A DNA stretch of 55,061 bases from positions 1 to 55,061 of the IMG/VR virus record IMGVR_UViG_3300030109_000603, one strand, 5' to 3'. Positions within the stretch are counted from its first letter, which is position 1, and the number at the start of each line of letters is the position of its first letter. Both the position numbers and the translations under genes were made by a program. Below, one piece after another: positions 1 through 7,852 of this stretch. The stretch comes from a virus. The notes beneath the pieces are model-generated. The model ran no database searches and was not told where the DNA came from. It saw only the letters and a program-made list of their open reading frames with translations.

Positions 1-98
1 ACATCTATTAAGTACTCCTTACGTCCACCAGCATACTGAAACACTCTTGCTTCAGGCCAGCATGTCTTACGATACTCACAACCAGAACAAGCATAAGA
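1..98. repeat. Terminal direct repeat, copy 1 (circular join)
   Basis: The 98 bases at 1-98 recur exactly at 54963-55060. The following base differs (g at 99, a at 55061). A gene reads through the join without a break, so this is most simply an assembly overlap of a circular or circularly permuted genome of about 54,962 bp. A short physical terminal repeat cannot be excluded from sequence alone. Confidence 0.9.
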
Positions 99-818
99 GA
101 GCTTAGTGTTCTCTGATGTATCTGATTGTGGTACAGGTGCTATTCGTTCTTCTGGTAGATCACCAGATACAACCTGTTTAATCTGTGTCACTTCTTTCTT
201 TTTATTTTTAATCTCTTTACTAAAGTCGTATGTATCTAAGCACAATTCAAAACTATCTTTTTGTACGACAAGAAAAGCACCACGTTTTTTATCTGTTACT
301 AGTGGATCATCTTTACCTGCATATACATAAGAACTTAGCTGACTGATATAACCATAGGGATCATCATCACGTAGTGTATGATTCTTAAACTTCTGCATTC
401 CATATCGTGAAGCAGACTTTACATCAATAGTCATACCATCAATGACTGCATCCCTATGACCTTTAATACCATGAACAGATAAACGATCCTGCTCACCTTG
501 TACATCGTGTCCTGCAGCTTTTGCTAGTGCAAGGACTAGGGTTTCTAAAAGATCCCCGTAAAAGAAAAGACCAAGTAGTTGAGGTTTAAGCGGTGCAGCT
601 TCCTCTGTTTTATTTATTCTATACCAAGTCTTTCTTTTACAGGGTGAACCCACAGAGGATAAACTTAAATACCCTCTGGGTTTCTGAGGTTCCTTAAACC
701 TATCGTGTGCAACATCAGCTATATTACGTGCTAAGTATTCCGTAATTGTTCTATCCCACCCACCCTTTCCTTCAATTACAGAATAAATATCTTCTACAAG
801 TGTGTTTATGTTAGGCAT
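1..818 (-). CDS. RecB/Cas4-like PD-(D/E)XK nuclease (N-terminal 272 codons; rest across the circle join)
   Basis: Starts at the ATG at 818-816 behind the strong Shine-Dalgarno AAGGAG, reads off position 1 and continues at 54962 to a TGA at 54926. The full protein is 284 residues. Nuclease signs are GHRDAVIDG, whose Asp is the likely metal ligand, followed by IDVKS, the D-x-K half of the PD-(D/E)XK motif. Near the C-terminus lies a cysteine cluster, C-x2-C-x5-C (ACSGCEYRKTC), like the iron-sulfur or zinc clusters of Cas4/AddB-type exonucleases. It lies directly downstream of the single-stranded DNA binding protein and next to a second nuclease. This suggests a role in recombination or host DNA degradation during replication. 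The family assignment rests on motifs only. Confidence 0.7.
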   Translation of the reverse strand, partial: MPNINTLVEDIYSVIEGKGGWDRTITEYLARNIADVAHDRFKEPQKPRGYLSLSSVGSPCKRKTWYRINKTEEAAPLKPQLLGLFFYGDLLETLVLALAKAAGHDVQGEQDRLSVHGIKGHRDAVIDGMTIDVKSASRYGMQKFKNHTLRDDDPYGYISQLSSYVYAGKDDPLVTDKKRGAFLVVQKDSFELCLDTYDFSKEIKNKKKEVTQIKQVVSGDLPEERIAPVPQSDTSENTKLSYACSGCEYRKTCWPEARVFQYAGGRKEYLID

Positions 819-828
819 AACCTACTCC

Positions 829-1368
829 TTAAAATGGGATTTCTTCTGAGGCAAGCTCAACACTATTGGTTTGTGTAGCTGCTACACTACCTGACGTAAT
901 ATCCTTAGTAAAAGGATCTGGGCCAGACATACCTGATGCACCATCATATGATACATGCTTCGTTACTTTAACACGCTCTAATCGTGTAGTAACAGTACTG
1001 TACTGTTTGTTCTTGTAGATATCTAGTTCTACCAGAACTTCAGAACCATTGCCGATAGGACCATCAGCTTCAAAATCCCAGACAGTACCATCTGGTTTGT
1101 ACACCGCAGGTGCTCCACCATCCCAATCATTAGGGGTGTCAAACTTACGTGTAAACTTGAAGGCACGTCCTCGTCCTTCTGGATCATCCTTACCTGATGA
1201 CATACAGCCAGCAGCTTTAATACGTGCTGTATTCTCCTCGTCAAGAATCATCTCAATTGTACACCGTCCATCGGTATCACGCCATTGACCCTGATACCCA
1301 TCAAGGTCACGGTTTTCTTCAAATACTTTTGCCCATTGAGCAATACCTGTTACTGTTATTTTAGCCAT
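829..1368 (-). CDS. ssb: Single-stranded DNA binding protein (T7 gp2.5-like)
   Basis: A 179-residue protein with an acidic, hydrophobic C-terminal tail ending EEIPF, the tail by which SSB-type proteins bind polymerase and helicase. The N-terminal 130 residues have the beta-rich, aromatic composition of an OB fold, but I cannot align it in detail. It lies just downstream of the DNA polymerase and upstream of the nuclease, which supports a replication role coating single-stranded DNA at the fork. The start has the Shine-Dalgarno AAAAGGAG. A possible promoter lies immediately upstream (1398-1427). Confidence 0.75.
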   Translation of the reverse strand: MAKITVTGIAQWAKVFEENRDLDGYQGQWRDTDGRCTIEMILDEENTARIKAAGCMSSGKDDPEGRGRAFKFTRKFDTPNDWDGGAPAVYKPDGTVWDFEADGPIGNGSEVLVELDIYKNKQYSTVTTRLERVKVTKHVSYDGASGMSGPDPFTKDITSGSVAATQTNSVELASEEIPF

Positions 1369-1397
1369 TAGCTACTCCTTTTAAAGTTTAGAATTGA

Positions 1398-1427
1398 ATT
1401 GTAGCATGTATTAAAAAGAACATGCAA
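1398..1427 (-). promoter_or_regulatory. Putative leftward promoter before the SSB gene
   Basis: On the minus strand, TTGCAT (1427-1422) and TACAAT (1403-1398) are separated by 18 bp in the 67-bp gap between polymerase and SSB. The spacer contains GCATGT...ACATGC, a 6-bp inverted repeat with a 10-nt loop, so the region could also act as a hairpin. It would allow extra SSB transcription relative to polymerase. Confidence 0.4.
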
Positions 1428-1435
1428 GAACTTTT

Positions 1436-3268
1436 TTAATGTATCTCGGAATATTTATTTCCGAACTGTACATCTATACCTAGATCAACATTTAGATTTA
1501 ACTCCTCATTTAGTTTATTAATAGCATTGACAAGCCTACGTTGGTGTCGTTCTTCATCACCTTTTTTAACAAGATTAATTGATTCATCATGGAACTGACC
1601 TACAATATTAGGTCTTGCTACACGATAATAAGCTACCCACTTATCAAAACAGTAAGCACCTGTAGATTGGTTGAGTGTAGAGAATACATCCTTCTCATAT
1701 CGAAGAGTATGCCAGAACTTACTAACAGGATTTTGTACCCACATCTGTCCATTGATAAGTTTAACTTTCTTTAGGTTGTCTGCAGAAAACTGTGCGACAG
1801 CCCAGTTACGTTGCCAGTATGCATTCAAAAGTTTCTTAGCTTCTGCTTCTGTCATACCAGTTTCTCTGGATAACTTAGCTGCACCAACACCGTAAGTTGC
1901 AGAATAGTTAACCACCTTATAGTTTTTACGAAGTGTTTTTAAACTGATCTGACCTGCATTATGTTTGTTAATGTCATCTTGTGTGACTGCTCCTGCATGT
2001 TTAGCTAAGTCTAAGTGTGGATCAAACCCATCCTGAGACATTTCTTCTACATACTTAGGGTCGTATGGTTTCATATAGTGTCGCTTGGTTGTATCTTCAA
2101 GTGATGTCATATCTGCACCACATAATACATAACCTTCTGGTGCTACAAGACAACCACGTATTTCCTTGCCCCAAGGTTTATCTATACCGGGAAGATTTAC
2201 TAAAGGCTTTCTATGTTTAAAGCGTAATGTATTAGTAAGGCCATCAATCTCTGCCTTAACATACCCATTCACTTCACAATCAAGCATACCTTCAAAGATA
2301 CCTAGTCTATGTTGGATTACTGTAAGCCCATCAAGTACACCTACTGTAGGATTATTATTAATTAATAATTTAACTGAGCTAGTAAGCTCACCATTCTTTC
2401 GTACCTGTGGGATCTTACGATCTTCAACAAACTTAAATGTACAAGGCTTCCAACCTAGATCGAACAGCCATGCTTTTACCTGATCACTTGACTTAGGATT
2501 AGGTTCCTCAACTCCTTTTACTATTTCTATTTCACCGATATAGTCAGAGGGATGCATGTGCTCTAGAAGTAAAGCATTCCATTCAGCACCCTGTTTAGAT
2601 AGGGAACCATCTTTCTTGTACATTACCTTTGGCTTTGACTTCTTTCTAAACAAAGTACGCATAGGCATTACTGTTTTTAACTCAGTAATCTTTTGCTCTT
2701 GTTCAGCTTTCAGTTTAGCTACACAATCTTTAGCAAGATTAATGTCAAGCTTCCAACCACTTTCCTCTGCAGCATACGCACACTTCATCTTGAAAGTAAG
2801 ATACTGCAAGAATCTATCAAGATTATCTTTATCTTTATAGACCATCATAAATCTTTGGATAAGATTTTTCCACAAAGAACAGGTAATCCTTACATCTTCA
2901 ATACATCTTTTCTCATACTCTTGTCGAGACAAGTTTTGCCAATCATCAATCTTTGGTTTAGGTATACCAAAGTCTTCACCAAAAGTATCAAGATTGTGTT
3001 TGGGTCTATCAGTATTAATTACCCACGACATAGGTAATGTATCATACAACTTAGCTTTGATCTTAATGCCTAAGATCTTTTCAAGTAATGGTACATCATA
3101 ACGTACAATGTTATGACCTATCAAAACCTTTTGATATTGTAGTATTTGCCTAATAAGTTTTTCATCGTGAGTTGTCTTTACTGTAACTCCATTGTTATCA
3201 GACCAAGACATGCAATGTATTTTAGTGGCATCTTCTAAAAGGCCATCTGCTTCTATATCAAATATCAT
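1436..3268 (-). CDS. DNA polymerase, family A (T7-like) with 3'-5' exonuclease
   Basis: A replicative polymerase of 610 residues. The exonuclease domain is intact: Exo I D4/E6 (FDIEADG), Exo II around N53/D58 (GHNIVRYD), Exo III Y118...D125. Polymerase motif A is D386 (GADMTSLED). Motif B has R447, K451, Y455 and Y459-G460. Motif C is H570-D571-E572. Y455 falls at the position of E. coli Phe762, as in T7 polymerase. A tyrosine here allows ready dideoxynucleotide incorporation and, in viral polA surveys, is linked with virulent phages. The start ATG overlaps the primase-helicase stop by one base (TAATG), so the two are translationally coupled. No DnaJ-type zinc insert is present between the exonuclease and polymerase domains. 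Confidence 0.95.
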   Translation of the reverse strand: MIFDIEADGLLEDATKIHCMSWSDNNGVTVKTTHDEKLIRQILQYQKVLIGHNIVRYDVPLLEKILGIKIKAKLYDTLPMSWVINTDRPKHNLDTFGEDFGIPKPKIDDWQNLSRQEYEKRCIEDVRITCSLWKNLIQRFMMVYKDKDNLDRFLQYLTFKMKCAYAAEESGWKLDINLAKDCVAKLKAEQEQKITELKTVMPMRTLFRKKSKPKVMYKKDGSLSKQGAEWNALLLEHMHPSDYIGEIEIVKGVEEPNPKSSDQVKAWLFDLGWKPCTFKFVEDRKIPQVRKNGELTSSVKLLINNNPTVGVLDGLTVIQHRLGIFEGMLDCEVNGYVKAEIDGLTNTLRFKHRKPLVNLPGIDKPWGKEIRGCLVAPEGYVLCGADMTSLEDTTKRHYMKPYDPKYVEEMSQDGFDPHLDLAKHAGAVTQDDINKHNAGQISLKTLRKNYKVVNYSATYGVGAAKLSRETGMTEAEAKKLLNAYWQRNWAVAQFSADNLKKVKLINGQMWVQNPVSKFWHTLRYEKDVFSTLNQSTGAYCFDKWVAYYRVARPNIVGQFHDESINLVKKGDEERHQRRLVNAINKLNEELNLNVDLGIDVQFGNKYSEIH

Positions 3269-4866
3269 TACGCCACCTGCGATTCTTGTGTGAACAAGTC
3301 CTCTCTCAGTATGGTTGTGGATGGGTCATAGTATACCGATCCTGCCCTACCTAACTTAGCAAAGGGTCTGTTTTTATCTACGATAAAGTTTGTTGTGTTC
3401 TGTTCTACTTCGTCCTCACTTTCTGCTGTACGTTCTAGCTTGATACAAATGATTGCCTCTTCCTCAAGTGATGCAGCATACTTGGTACGCCCATCGTCAT
3501 TGACCTGAGAGATAAAGATAACACCAATGTTTAACTCCTTAGCCAACTGAGCCATGCGTGAGCCTAGTGTAGTAAGTGTACTGGTAGCACCATCTACACC
3601 TGAGTTAGATAGGTAGGCTAGACGTTGTACATGGTCGATAAAGATATAACCTGCACCATACACCGTAACAGCTAGACGTACATAGTCGAGCAGCTTGAGT
3701 GGATCATCGTGTGACATCATCTCAAAGATGATTGTCTTCTCACCCTTGGTTGCAATCTTAGCAGCCTCAATAACATTCTTCTCTGATACATTGTTGTTAG
3801 CAGCATCTTCTTTAGTTCTAACGTTAACACCTAGCTCATAGGTAGCCATAGCACGGTAGGTAGTAGACTTCATCTCTTCCATGTGTAGCATAGCTATAGC
3901 ATTGTCACCGTTATTCAGTAAGCCTGTCTCAAAGTATCTGATTACTTCTGTCTTACCTGTACCACGAGGAGCTTTGATAAAGGTGAGTCCACCCTTGACC
4001 ATGCCACGTATCTTATCATCCAAACCAGTATGACCTGTAGGTACATACTCGTAGGGATTCTCATTAATAATAGCTGCCTCAACATCAGCATCAGAACAAA
4101 AGAAGTTCTCTGGTGTATAACGTTGTGGTGATCGTGCAGCCCACATAAGTTTTTCATGCTTGCCTGTCTCAAGGAACTCATTAGCATCTTTGCATTCTGT
4201 CATAGGTACAAAATAAAACTTCTCTGGAAATGCCTGATACAACTTATCTGCAGCCCTACGTCCAGCATCATCTAGCTCACCTGCATACACTATCTCTTTA
4301 AACGATGATAGGTATTTAAGATTGTGTTTGATGAACTTCTCACCAATGGATGCAGAGGGTAGTGACTTAACAGGGAATGTCTTACCAAGTATCTGATACA
4401 AGCTAGCTGCATCAAACTCACCCTCAGTAATATAAATACGTTTACCTGTACCTGCATTAAACTCAGGGCCAAACAGGTGATTCATACCTACACCACGATC
4501 TTTGATCCATGATTTAGATTTGTCATTACACATGCGATATTTAATAGTATGGGGATACTTGTATGCATATCGTACATCTTCACCATTCGGGCCTGTCTGT
4601 ATTTGTATGCCGTACAGCTTACATACATCAGGATCAATGCCCCTGATGCCATCATACTTAACACCAGTAACCTGCACATTCTGTGGCTGTATACGTTCTT
4701 TTAGTGGGTAATCTTGCTTAACCCAATCGTAAGTTTCTGGCATGTTCTTCATTGGATATGCCCTACTGCATGAGTGGCAGTGACCGTAGCCATCATCATT
4801 CCAATTGAATGCATCTGATGAACCGCAGTCTGTATAAGGACATGGTGAATGTGGATTATCTGACAT
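3268..4866 (-). CDS. DNA primase-helicase (T7 gp4-like)
   Basis: A bifunctional replication protein of 532 residues. The N-terminal zinc ribbon has C9, C14, C30 and C33. The Toprim primase core has TEGEFDA (E148, D152) and the acidic pair near D199-D200 (GELDD). The C-terminal RecA-like helicase has Walker A APRGTGKT (299-306) and Walker B IFIDH (408-412). It unwinds DNA and primes the lagging strand for the family A polymerase encoded immediately downstream. Length and domain order fit the T7 gp4 family. The start has GGAAAAACAAATG upstream and overlaps the end of a small membrane-protein gene. Confidence 0.95.
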   Translation of the reverse strand: MSDNPHSPCPYTDCGSSDAFNWNDDGYGHCHSCSRAYPMKNMPETYDWVKQDYPLKERIQPQNVQVTGVKYDGIRGIDPDVCKLYGIQIQTGPNGEDVRYAYKYPHTIKYRMCNDKSKSWIKDRGVGMNHLFGPEFNAGTGKRIYITEGEFDAASLYQILGKTFPVKSLPSASIGEKFIKHNLKYLSSFKEIVYAGELDDAGRRAADKLYQAFPEKFYFVPMTECKDANEFLETGKHEKLMWAARSPQRYTPENFFCSDADVEAAIINENPYEYVPTGHTGLDDKIRGMVKGGLTFIKAPRGTGKTEVIRYFETGLLNNGDNAIAMLHMEEMKSTTYRAMATYELGVNVRTKEDAANNNVSEKNVIEAAKIATKGEKTIIFEMMSHDDPLKLLDYVRLAVTVYGAGYIFIDHVQRLAYLSNSGVDGATSTLTTLGSRMAQLAKELNIGVIFISQVNDDGRTKYAASLEEEAIICIKLERTAESEDEVEQNTTNFIVDKNRPFAKLGRAGSVYYDPSTTILREDLFTQESQVA

Positions 4867-4996
4867 TTGTTTTTCCTTTTATCAAAGGTTTAATAATTCT
4901 GAAAGCCAAGTATAACAGCCAAAGAGGAATGAATGCAAGGCTTATCAATACGACAGACAAAGAAATTAAATGTGGAATGTTCTCAATCCCCAACAA
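4856..4996 (-). CDS. Small membrane protein (46 aa), TTG start
   Basis: A short reading frame starting with tandem TTG codons (4996 and 4993), with AAAGGA eight bases upstream. It ends at a TAA inside the first codons of the primase gene. Residues 11-37 are strongly hydrophobic (ISLSVVLISLAF then IPLWLLYLAF), followed by a basic end (KPLIKGKTNVR). This predicts one transmembrane helix with a positive cytoplasmic tail. It fills an otherwise empty gap and overlaps both neighbours slightly, as the other genes in this operon do. No function is recognised. The non-ATG start is the main doubt. Confidence 0.5.
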   Translation of the reverse strand: MLGIENIPHLISLSVVLISLAFIPLWLLYLAFRIIKPLIKGKTNVR

Positions 4997-5216
4997 AAGT
5001 TCTATTCCTTTGAGTAGATCTTGTGCGTTCTTCCTTTGTCATAGGTCTTATGTATCGTTCATAGTCTACTACGATACCTGTATTCCATCTTGTTAATTCA
5101 TCCTCTGCTTCTGCTCTTGTTTTAAACAAAAGAACTTCTGAATCGTAAGTCCAAGGGTTCTCTTTTCGTACTAAAGTGTACTCACCTTTTTCTATTTCAA
5201 TCTGAACTGCATACAT
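4983..5216 (-). CDS. Hypothetical protein (77 aa)
   Basis: The start has a strong Shine-Dalgarno (GAAAGGAGTAAAGATG). The protein is soluble, mixed alpha/beta in look and basic at the C-terminus (KEERTRSTQRNR). It overlaps the upstream 56-residue gene at its 5' end and the small membrane-protein gene at its 3' end. I do not recognise the family. Confidence 0.65.
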   Translation of the reverse strand: MYAVQIEIEKGEYTLVRKENPWTYDSEVLLFKTRAEAEDELTRWNTGIVVDYERYIRPMTKEERTRSTQRNRTFVGD

Positions 5217-5367
5217 CTTTACTCCTTTCTGATTCTAAACCTCGCTTTACTAACTCAACAAAGCCAACATCAAAGATAGCCATAAAAGTTTCTGGATCAC
5301 ACTCTACTTGTAGTGTAGCACTACCATCCTCGTGTTCTTCTATATCAGTTATTTTTATTTCATTCAT
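5197..5367 (-). CDS. Hypothetical protein (56 aa)
   Basis: ATG at 5367, TGA at 5197-5199, fitting between two neighbours with short overlaps. The product is acidic at the start (MNEIKITDIEEHEDG) and amphipathic after that. AAGGAGT and GTGATG lie just upstream of the start. No family is recognised. Confidence 0.55.
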   Translation of the reverse strand: MNEIKITDIEEHEDGSATLQVECDPETFMAIFDVGFVELVKRGLESERSKDVCSSD

Positions 5368-5515
5368 CACTTACTCCTATACATGGTAATAAAATAGTCT
5401 GCTTACAGTAACGTGGGAACTCGTCATAAGTCATAGCAATTAATATTGGTAGACCTGCTATTATAAATGCTACAATAGCTGATGCCTTGATTGCTCCATT
5501 AATATTACCTCTCAT
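5360..5515 (-). CDS. Small membrane protein (51 aa)
   Basis: The chosen start is the ATG at 5515-5513, which shares one base with the ThyX stop (TAATG) and has GGGAG nine bases upstream. A longer frame from 5542 exists but lies within thyX. Residues 10-28 (IKASAIVAFIIAGLPILIA) form one transmembrane helix. The remainder contains two cysteines. No function is assigned. Confidence 0.6.
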   Translation of the reverse strand: MRGNINGAIKASAIVAFIIAGLPILIAMTYDEFPRYCKQTILLPCIGVSDE

Positions 5516-6168
5516 TATACGTTCTCCCTTAATGCTTTCCACGACACAGGAAATAGGTCAATCATCGTATGGTCAATCTCCAACGCTACTTGTTGTGTCT
5601 CAACTTGTGTATCATACGAACAACGAAGCTTACACATGTCAGCAAAGGCATCTAAGCTACCTGACCAGTACCACTCAGTCATCATAGACTGAGGCAGAAC
5701 CATACGGGCTTGCTCAGGGCATACGCCTATATCTAACAGAAGTCTATACCGTCCAATAGCTTCATCGTATACATCCTCTACAATATCATTTGATATAGTT
5801 ATGGTACCTTCAGACCCCTGCTTCTTATCTTCACTACGTCCACGCCAATCTGTAGGTACATAAAACTCAGGCTCACTGTCCACATACCTACGACTAATCT
5901 CATTCCAACGTAGGAACTTATGCTTAACTAGCTGACGTGCCACAAAGACAGGGGCTTTAACATGAAAGGATGCGAAGCAATGCCCAAAGGGGCTGATGTG
6001 CTTATGCTTGGCTAAGTAACGAATAAGCTTGGCATCCTTGTCTTTCAACTTAGGTGGACCCCATACGTCACTCGTATCCATTTCACTTTTCTTACCAAAG
6101 CTTACACGAGCAGCATTAGCTACTGTCAAGTCAGTACCCATGTGATCTATACATGTTACTTCAATCAT
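5515..6168 (-). CDS. thyX: Flavin-dependent thymidylate synthase ThyX
   Basis: Makes dTMP from dUMP using FAD, NADPH and methylene-tetrahydrofolate. The 217 residues cover the family: N-terminal VANAARVSFG, the central region HISPFGHCFASFHVKAP, and the C-terminal ARMVLPQSMMTEWYWSGSL block with KLRCSYDTQVETQ. The signature RHRxxSxNExSxRY is divergent at residues 82-95: RHR reads K82-H83-K84 and the first Ser reads R87, while N89-E90, S92 and R94-Y95 are kept. The gene is part of a nucleotide-supply set with class II ribonucleotide reductase, MazG and DUF3310. Confidence 0.93.
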   Translation of the reverse strand: MIEVTCIDHMGTDLTVANAARVSFGKKSEMDTSDVWGPPKLKDKDAKLIRYLAKHKHISPFGHCFASFHVKAPVFVARQLVKHKFLRWNEISRRYVDSEPEFYVPTDWRGRSEDKKQGSEGTITISNDIVEDVYDEAIGRYRLLLDIGVCPEQARMVLPQSMMTEWYWSGSLDAFADMCKLRCSYDTQVETQQVALEIDHTMIDLFPVSWKALRENV

Positions 6169-6374
6169 TAATAATCTCCTACGTTAGTAGGTGAGTAAAC
6201 CTCACCATTATACTTACTACCAGTTGCATTCTTACCTGTTTCAACACCGTTGTTACACCCAACAATTACGACAAGTAAACCTACACCAATCCATGTACAT
6301 GCAATTTTTGTCCATCGTAGAAACTCAACGTATGTTTTTTCTGCTTCTATTTGTGCAGCTTCTCTAGGTGTCAT
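6168..6374 (-). CDS. Membrane or lipoprotein-like small protein (68 aa)
   Basis: Residues 24-40 form a hydrophobic segment ending IVGC, which fits a lipobox (I-V-G-C). The 40-residue leader is long for a signal peptide, so a plain membrane anchor is equally possible. The remaining 28 residues are polar (NNGVETGKNATGS). It overlaps thyX downstream and the 70-residue gene upstream by one base each (TAATG). Confidence 0.6.
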   Translation of the reverse strand: MTPREAAQIEAEKTYVEFLRWTKIACTWIGVGLLVVIVGCNNGVETGKNATGSKYNGEVYSPTNVGDY

Positions 6375-6586
6375 TAGTTTCTACCCTCTTCTTCAGGATC
6401 TACATAATTGTAATTACTTACATCACCACCCAATAAACTTATAGCATCTATTAAATTATTATGTATATCATAGTACAAACAGCCATGTATTGATGATACA
6501 GCATTACTACTAAGTACATCATCACTACCATCAAGCAAATACTTTAATGATCTTATAACAGTTTCTGGACTATGTTCTTTCATCAC
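6374..6586 (-). CDS. Hypothetical protein (70 aa)
   Basis: Starts with ATGATG at 6586 behind AGGAAAGAG. It is a soluble acidic protein with an acidic tail (YVDPEEEGRN). It is embedded in a chain of one-base and short overlaps typical of this operon. No family is recognised. Confidence 0.6.
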   Translation of the reverse strand: MMKEHSPETVIRSLKYLLDGSDDVLSSNAVSSIHGCLYYDIHNNLIDAISLLGGDVSNYNYVDPEEEGRN

Positions 6587-6701
6587 TCTTTCCTTTGTGT
6601 TTTTCTTTTCGTTTAGGTACAGGTTTTTTCTTATCAGGTATTACCTGTTGTTTATACTTAGGTTGCCTAAGATCTTTAGCCATTGGGTTAGGTTTTTTCA
6701 T
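6570..6701 (-). CDS. Small basic protein (43 aa)
   Basis: ATG at 6701 with GGAGAAAGGGTA upstream, stop TAG at 6570-6572. About a third of the residues are lysine or arginine, with motifs MKKPNPMAKDLRQPKYKQ and KRKEKHKGK. Short basic proteins of this look recur in marine phages as far as I remember. A nucleic-acid-binding role is plausible but unproven. It overlaps the integrase stop and the following gene's start. Confidence 0.6.
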   Translation of the reverse strand: MKKPNPMAKDLRQPKYKQQVIPDKKKPVPKRKEKHKGKSDERT

Positions 6702-7785
6702 TACCCTTTCTCCTATCTAATGCAGACTTAGCTGCAGCATAAGTATGCTTATGGTATGGATTAAGTGACGAGATATTCTGATGTCCTGTCACTGACATAA
6801 TAGCTAGATGATCTACCTCTGAGTCAATCATTTCCACAATGGCACTCTTTCGCAAGTCACCAACACGTAAGTCATCAGGTAGTTCAGCAGCAGCTTTAAC
6901 TTGGTTAGCGAGTACCGATACCTGACCAATGTTTAACGGCCTGTAAGCACCATCAGATGGCCTCTGGTGGGGAACTACATAGTCTTGGAACCCCCAATCT
7001 TTCTCCTGCTGAGTGAGCATCTCCATTATCTCGTCAGAGATGGGTAACTCTACCTCTGCCCCACGTTTAGTTTGTTTTATCTTAACCTTTTTATCTTTAA
7101 AGTTTATCGAAGACCACTTCAATAATCTTATATCAGTAGGTCTTTGCGCCCACTCATAGCACATCAATACAATCAGCCCTACATTACGCCAATCAAAATC
7201 AGTAAATGCAGTATCAAGAAACTTTTCTACCTGTTCTTGTGTCCATGTTGTATTCCTTGTTTCATGCTTTCTCTTACGAACTTTAGACATAGGGTTATAC
7301 ATAATTAAATCAATAGATATACAAAAATTTATTAGTAATGAAAATATTCTTGAACACTGATTCCCTTTTGACACACTCACACTTTCACACCATTCTTCGT
7401 AGGCTTCTGTGCAGTGTAAGGAAGTAAGATCTTTAATCTTAATATTACCTAGCTTCTTACTGCCTATGTTTGTGTTAGCAATAGCATCCATAGTATTATC
7501 ATAAGTTCTCTGTGAGTTGTATGCCAACTGTCTAAAGTGTGTAGTGGTCACATAGTATTTGTATATCTGCAATATCGTAGAGTTAGAGCCAATGTTACCT
7601 GCGACAATATCCCCACGTCTAAAGGCTTCTACCTTTTCTACTAGTCTAGGTATTTCATACCTAGCAGCCCTACCATCACGAAAGGTTTGTCTTTGTACAA
7701 CACCAGCATCAATGGCATCTTGTGGTGGCAAGAACTTCCATGCAGGGCCAGTCTTTAAGACTACCTTCTTAGTATATTTATACAT
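6688..7785 (-). CDS. int: Tyrosine recombinase / integrase
   Basis: A 365-residue protein with an N-terminal SAM-like core-binding domain (about 85-185) and a C-terminal catalytic domain. Catalytic residues visible: R215 (AQRPTDIRLLKW), R312 (GDLRKSA), H335 (TGHQ) and nucleophile Y344 (NPYHKHT), nine residues after H335 as expected. The His of the usual HxxR is Gly (G309-D310-L311-R312), which I think also occurs in some marine podophage integrases. It suggests a temperate lifestyle, or a relic of one, although the polymerase looks T7-like. A putative promoter and a 15-bp imperfect inverted repeat lie immediately upstream and may be the attachment site or an operator. Confidence 0.9.
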   Translation of the reverse strand: MYKYTKKVVLKTGPAWKFLPPQDAIDAGVVQRQTFRDGRAARYEIPRLVEKVEAFRRGDIVAGNIGSNSTILQIYKYYVTTTHFRQLAYNSQRTYDNTMDAIANTNIGSKKLGNIKIKDLTSLHCTEAYEEWCESVSVSKGNQCSRIFSLLINFCISIDLIMYNPMSKVRKRKHETRNTTWTQEQVEKFLDTAFTDFDWRNVGLIVLMCYEWAQRPTDIRLLKWSSINFKDKKVKIKQTKRGAEVELPISDEIMEMLTQQEKDWGFQDYVVPHQRPSDGAYRPLNIGQVSVLANQVKAAAELPDDLRVGDLRKSAIVEMIDSEVDHLAIMSVTGHQNISSLNPYHKHTYAAAKSALDRRKGNEKT

Positions 7786-7807
7786 AATAGTTAATCCTTA
7801 AAAGATA

Positions 7808-7848
7808 AGTATAGCATAACAGGATACTGTAAAACAATACCCTGTTAT
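7808..7848 (-). promoter_or_regulatory. Integrase promoter with 15-bp inverted repeat (operator or attP candidate)
   Basis: Minus strand: TTGTTT (7837-7832), 18-bp spacer, TATACT (7813-7808), then AAGGA before the integrase ATG. The -35 and spacer are overlaid by an inverted repeat: ATAACAGGATACTGT (7816-7830) and its partner on the other strand (7848-7834), differing at 2 of 15 positions with a 3-bp centre. Paired arms beside int fit a repressor operator or recombinase core sites. The sequence alone does not choose. Confidence 0.45.
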
Positions 7849-7852
7849 TTAT

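Noticed and set aside
1443-1463. CGGAATATTTATTTCCG near the polymerase 3' end as an eighth palindrome copy
   Set aside because: The spacing between arms is larger and it lies inside coding sequence, unlike the seven junction copies.
1436-3268. DnaJ-type zinc insert in the polymerase as in HMO-2011
   Set aside because: No CxxCxGxG repeats are present between the exonuclease and polymerase domains.
4809-5096. Plus-strand frame of 95 codons
   Set aside because: It lies opposite the well-supported leftward genes and has no ribosome site or recognisable protein features.
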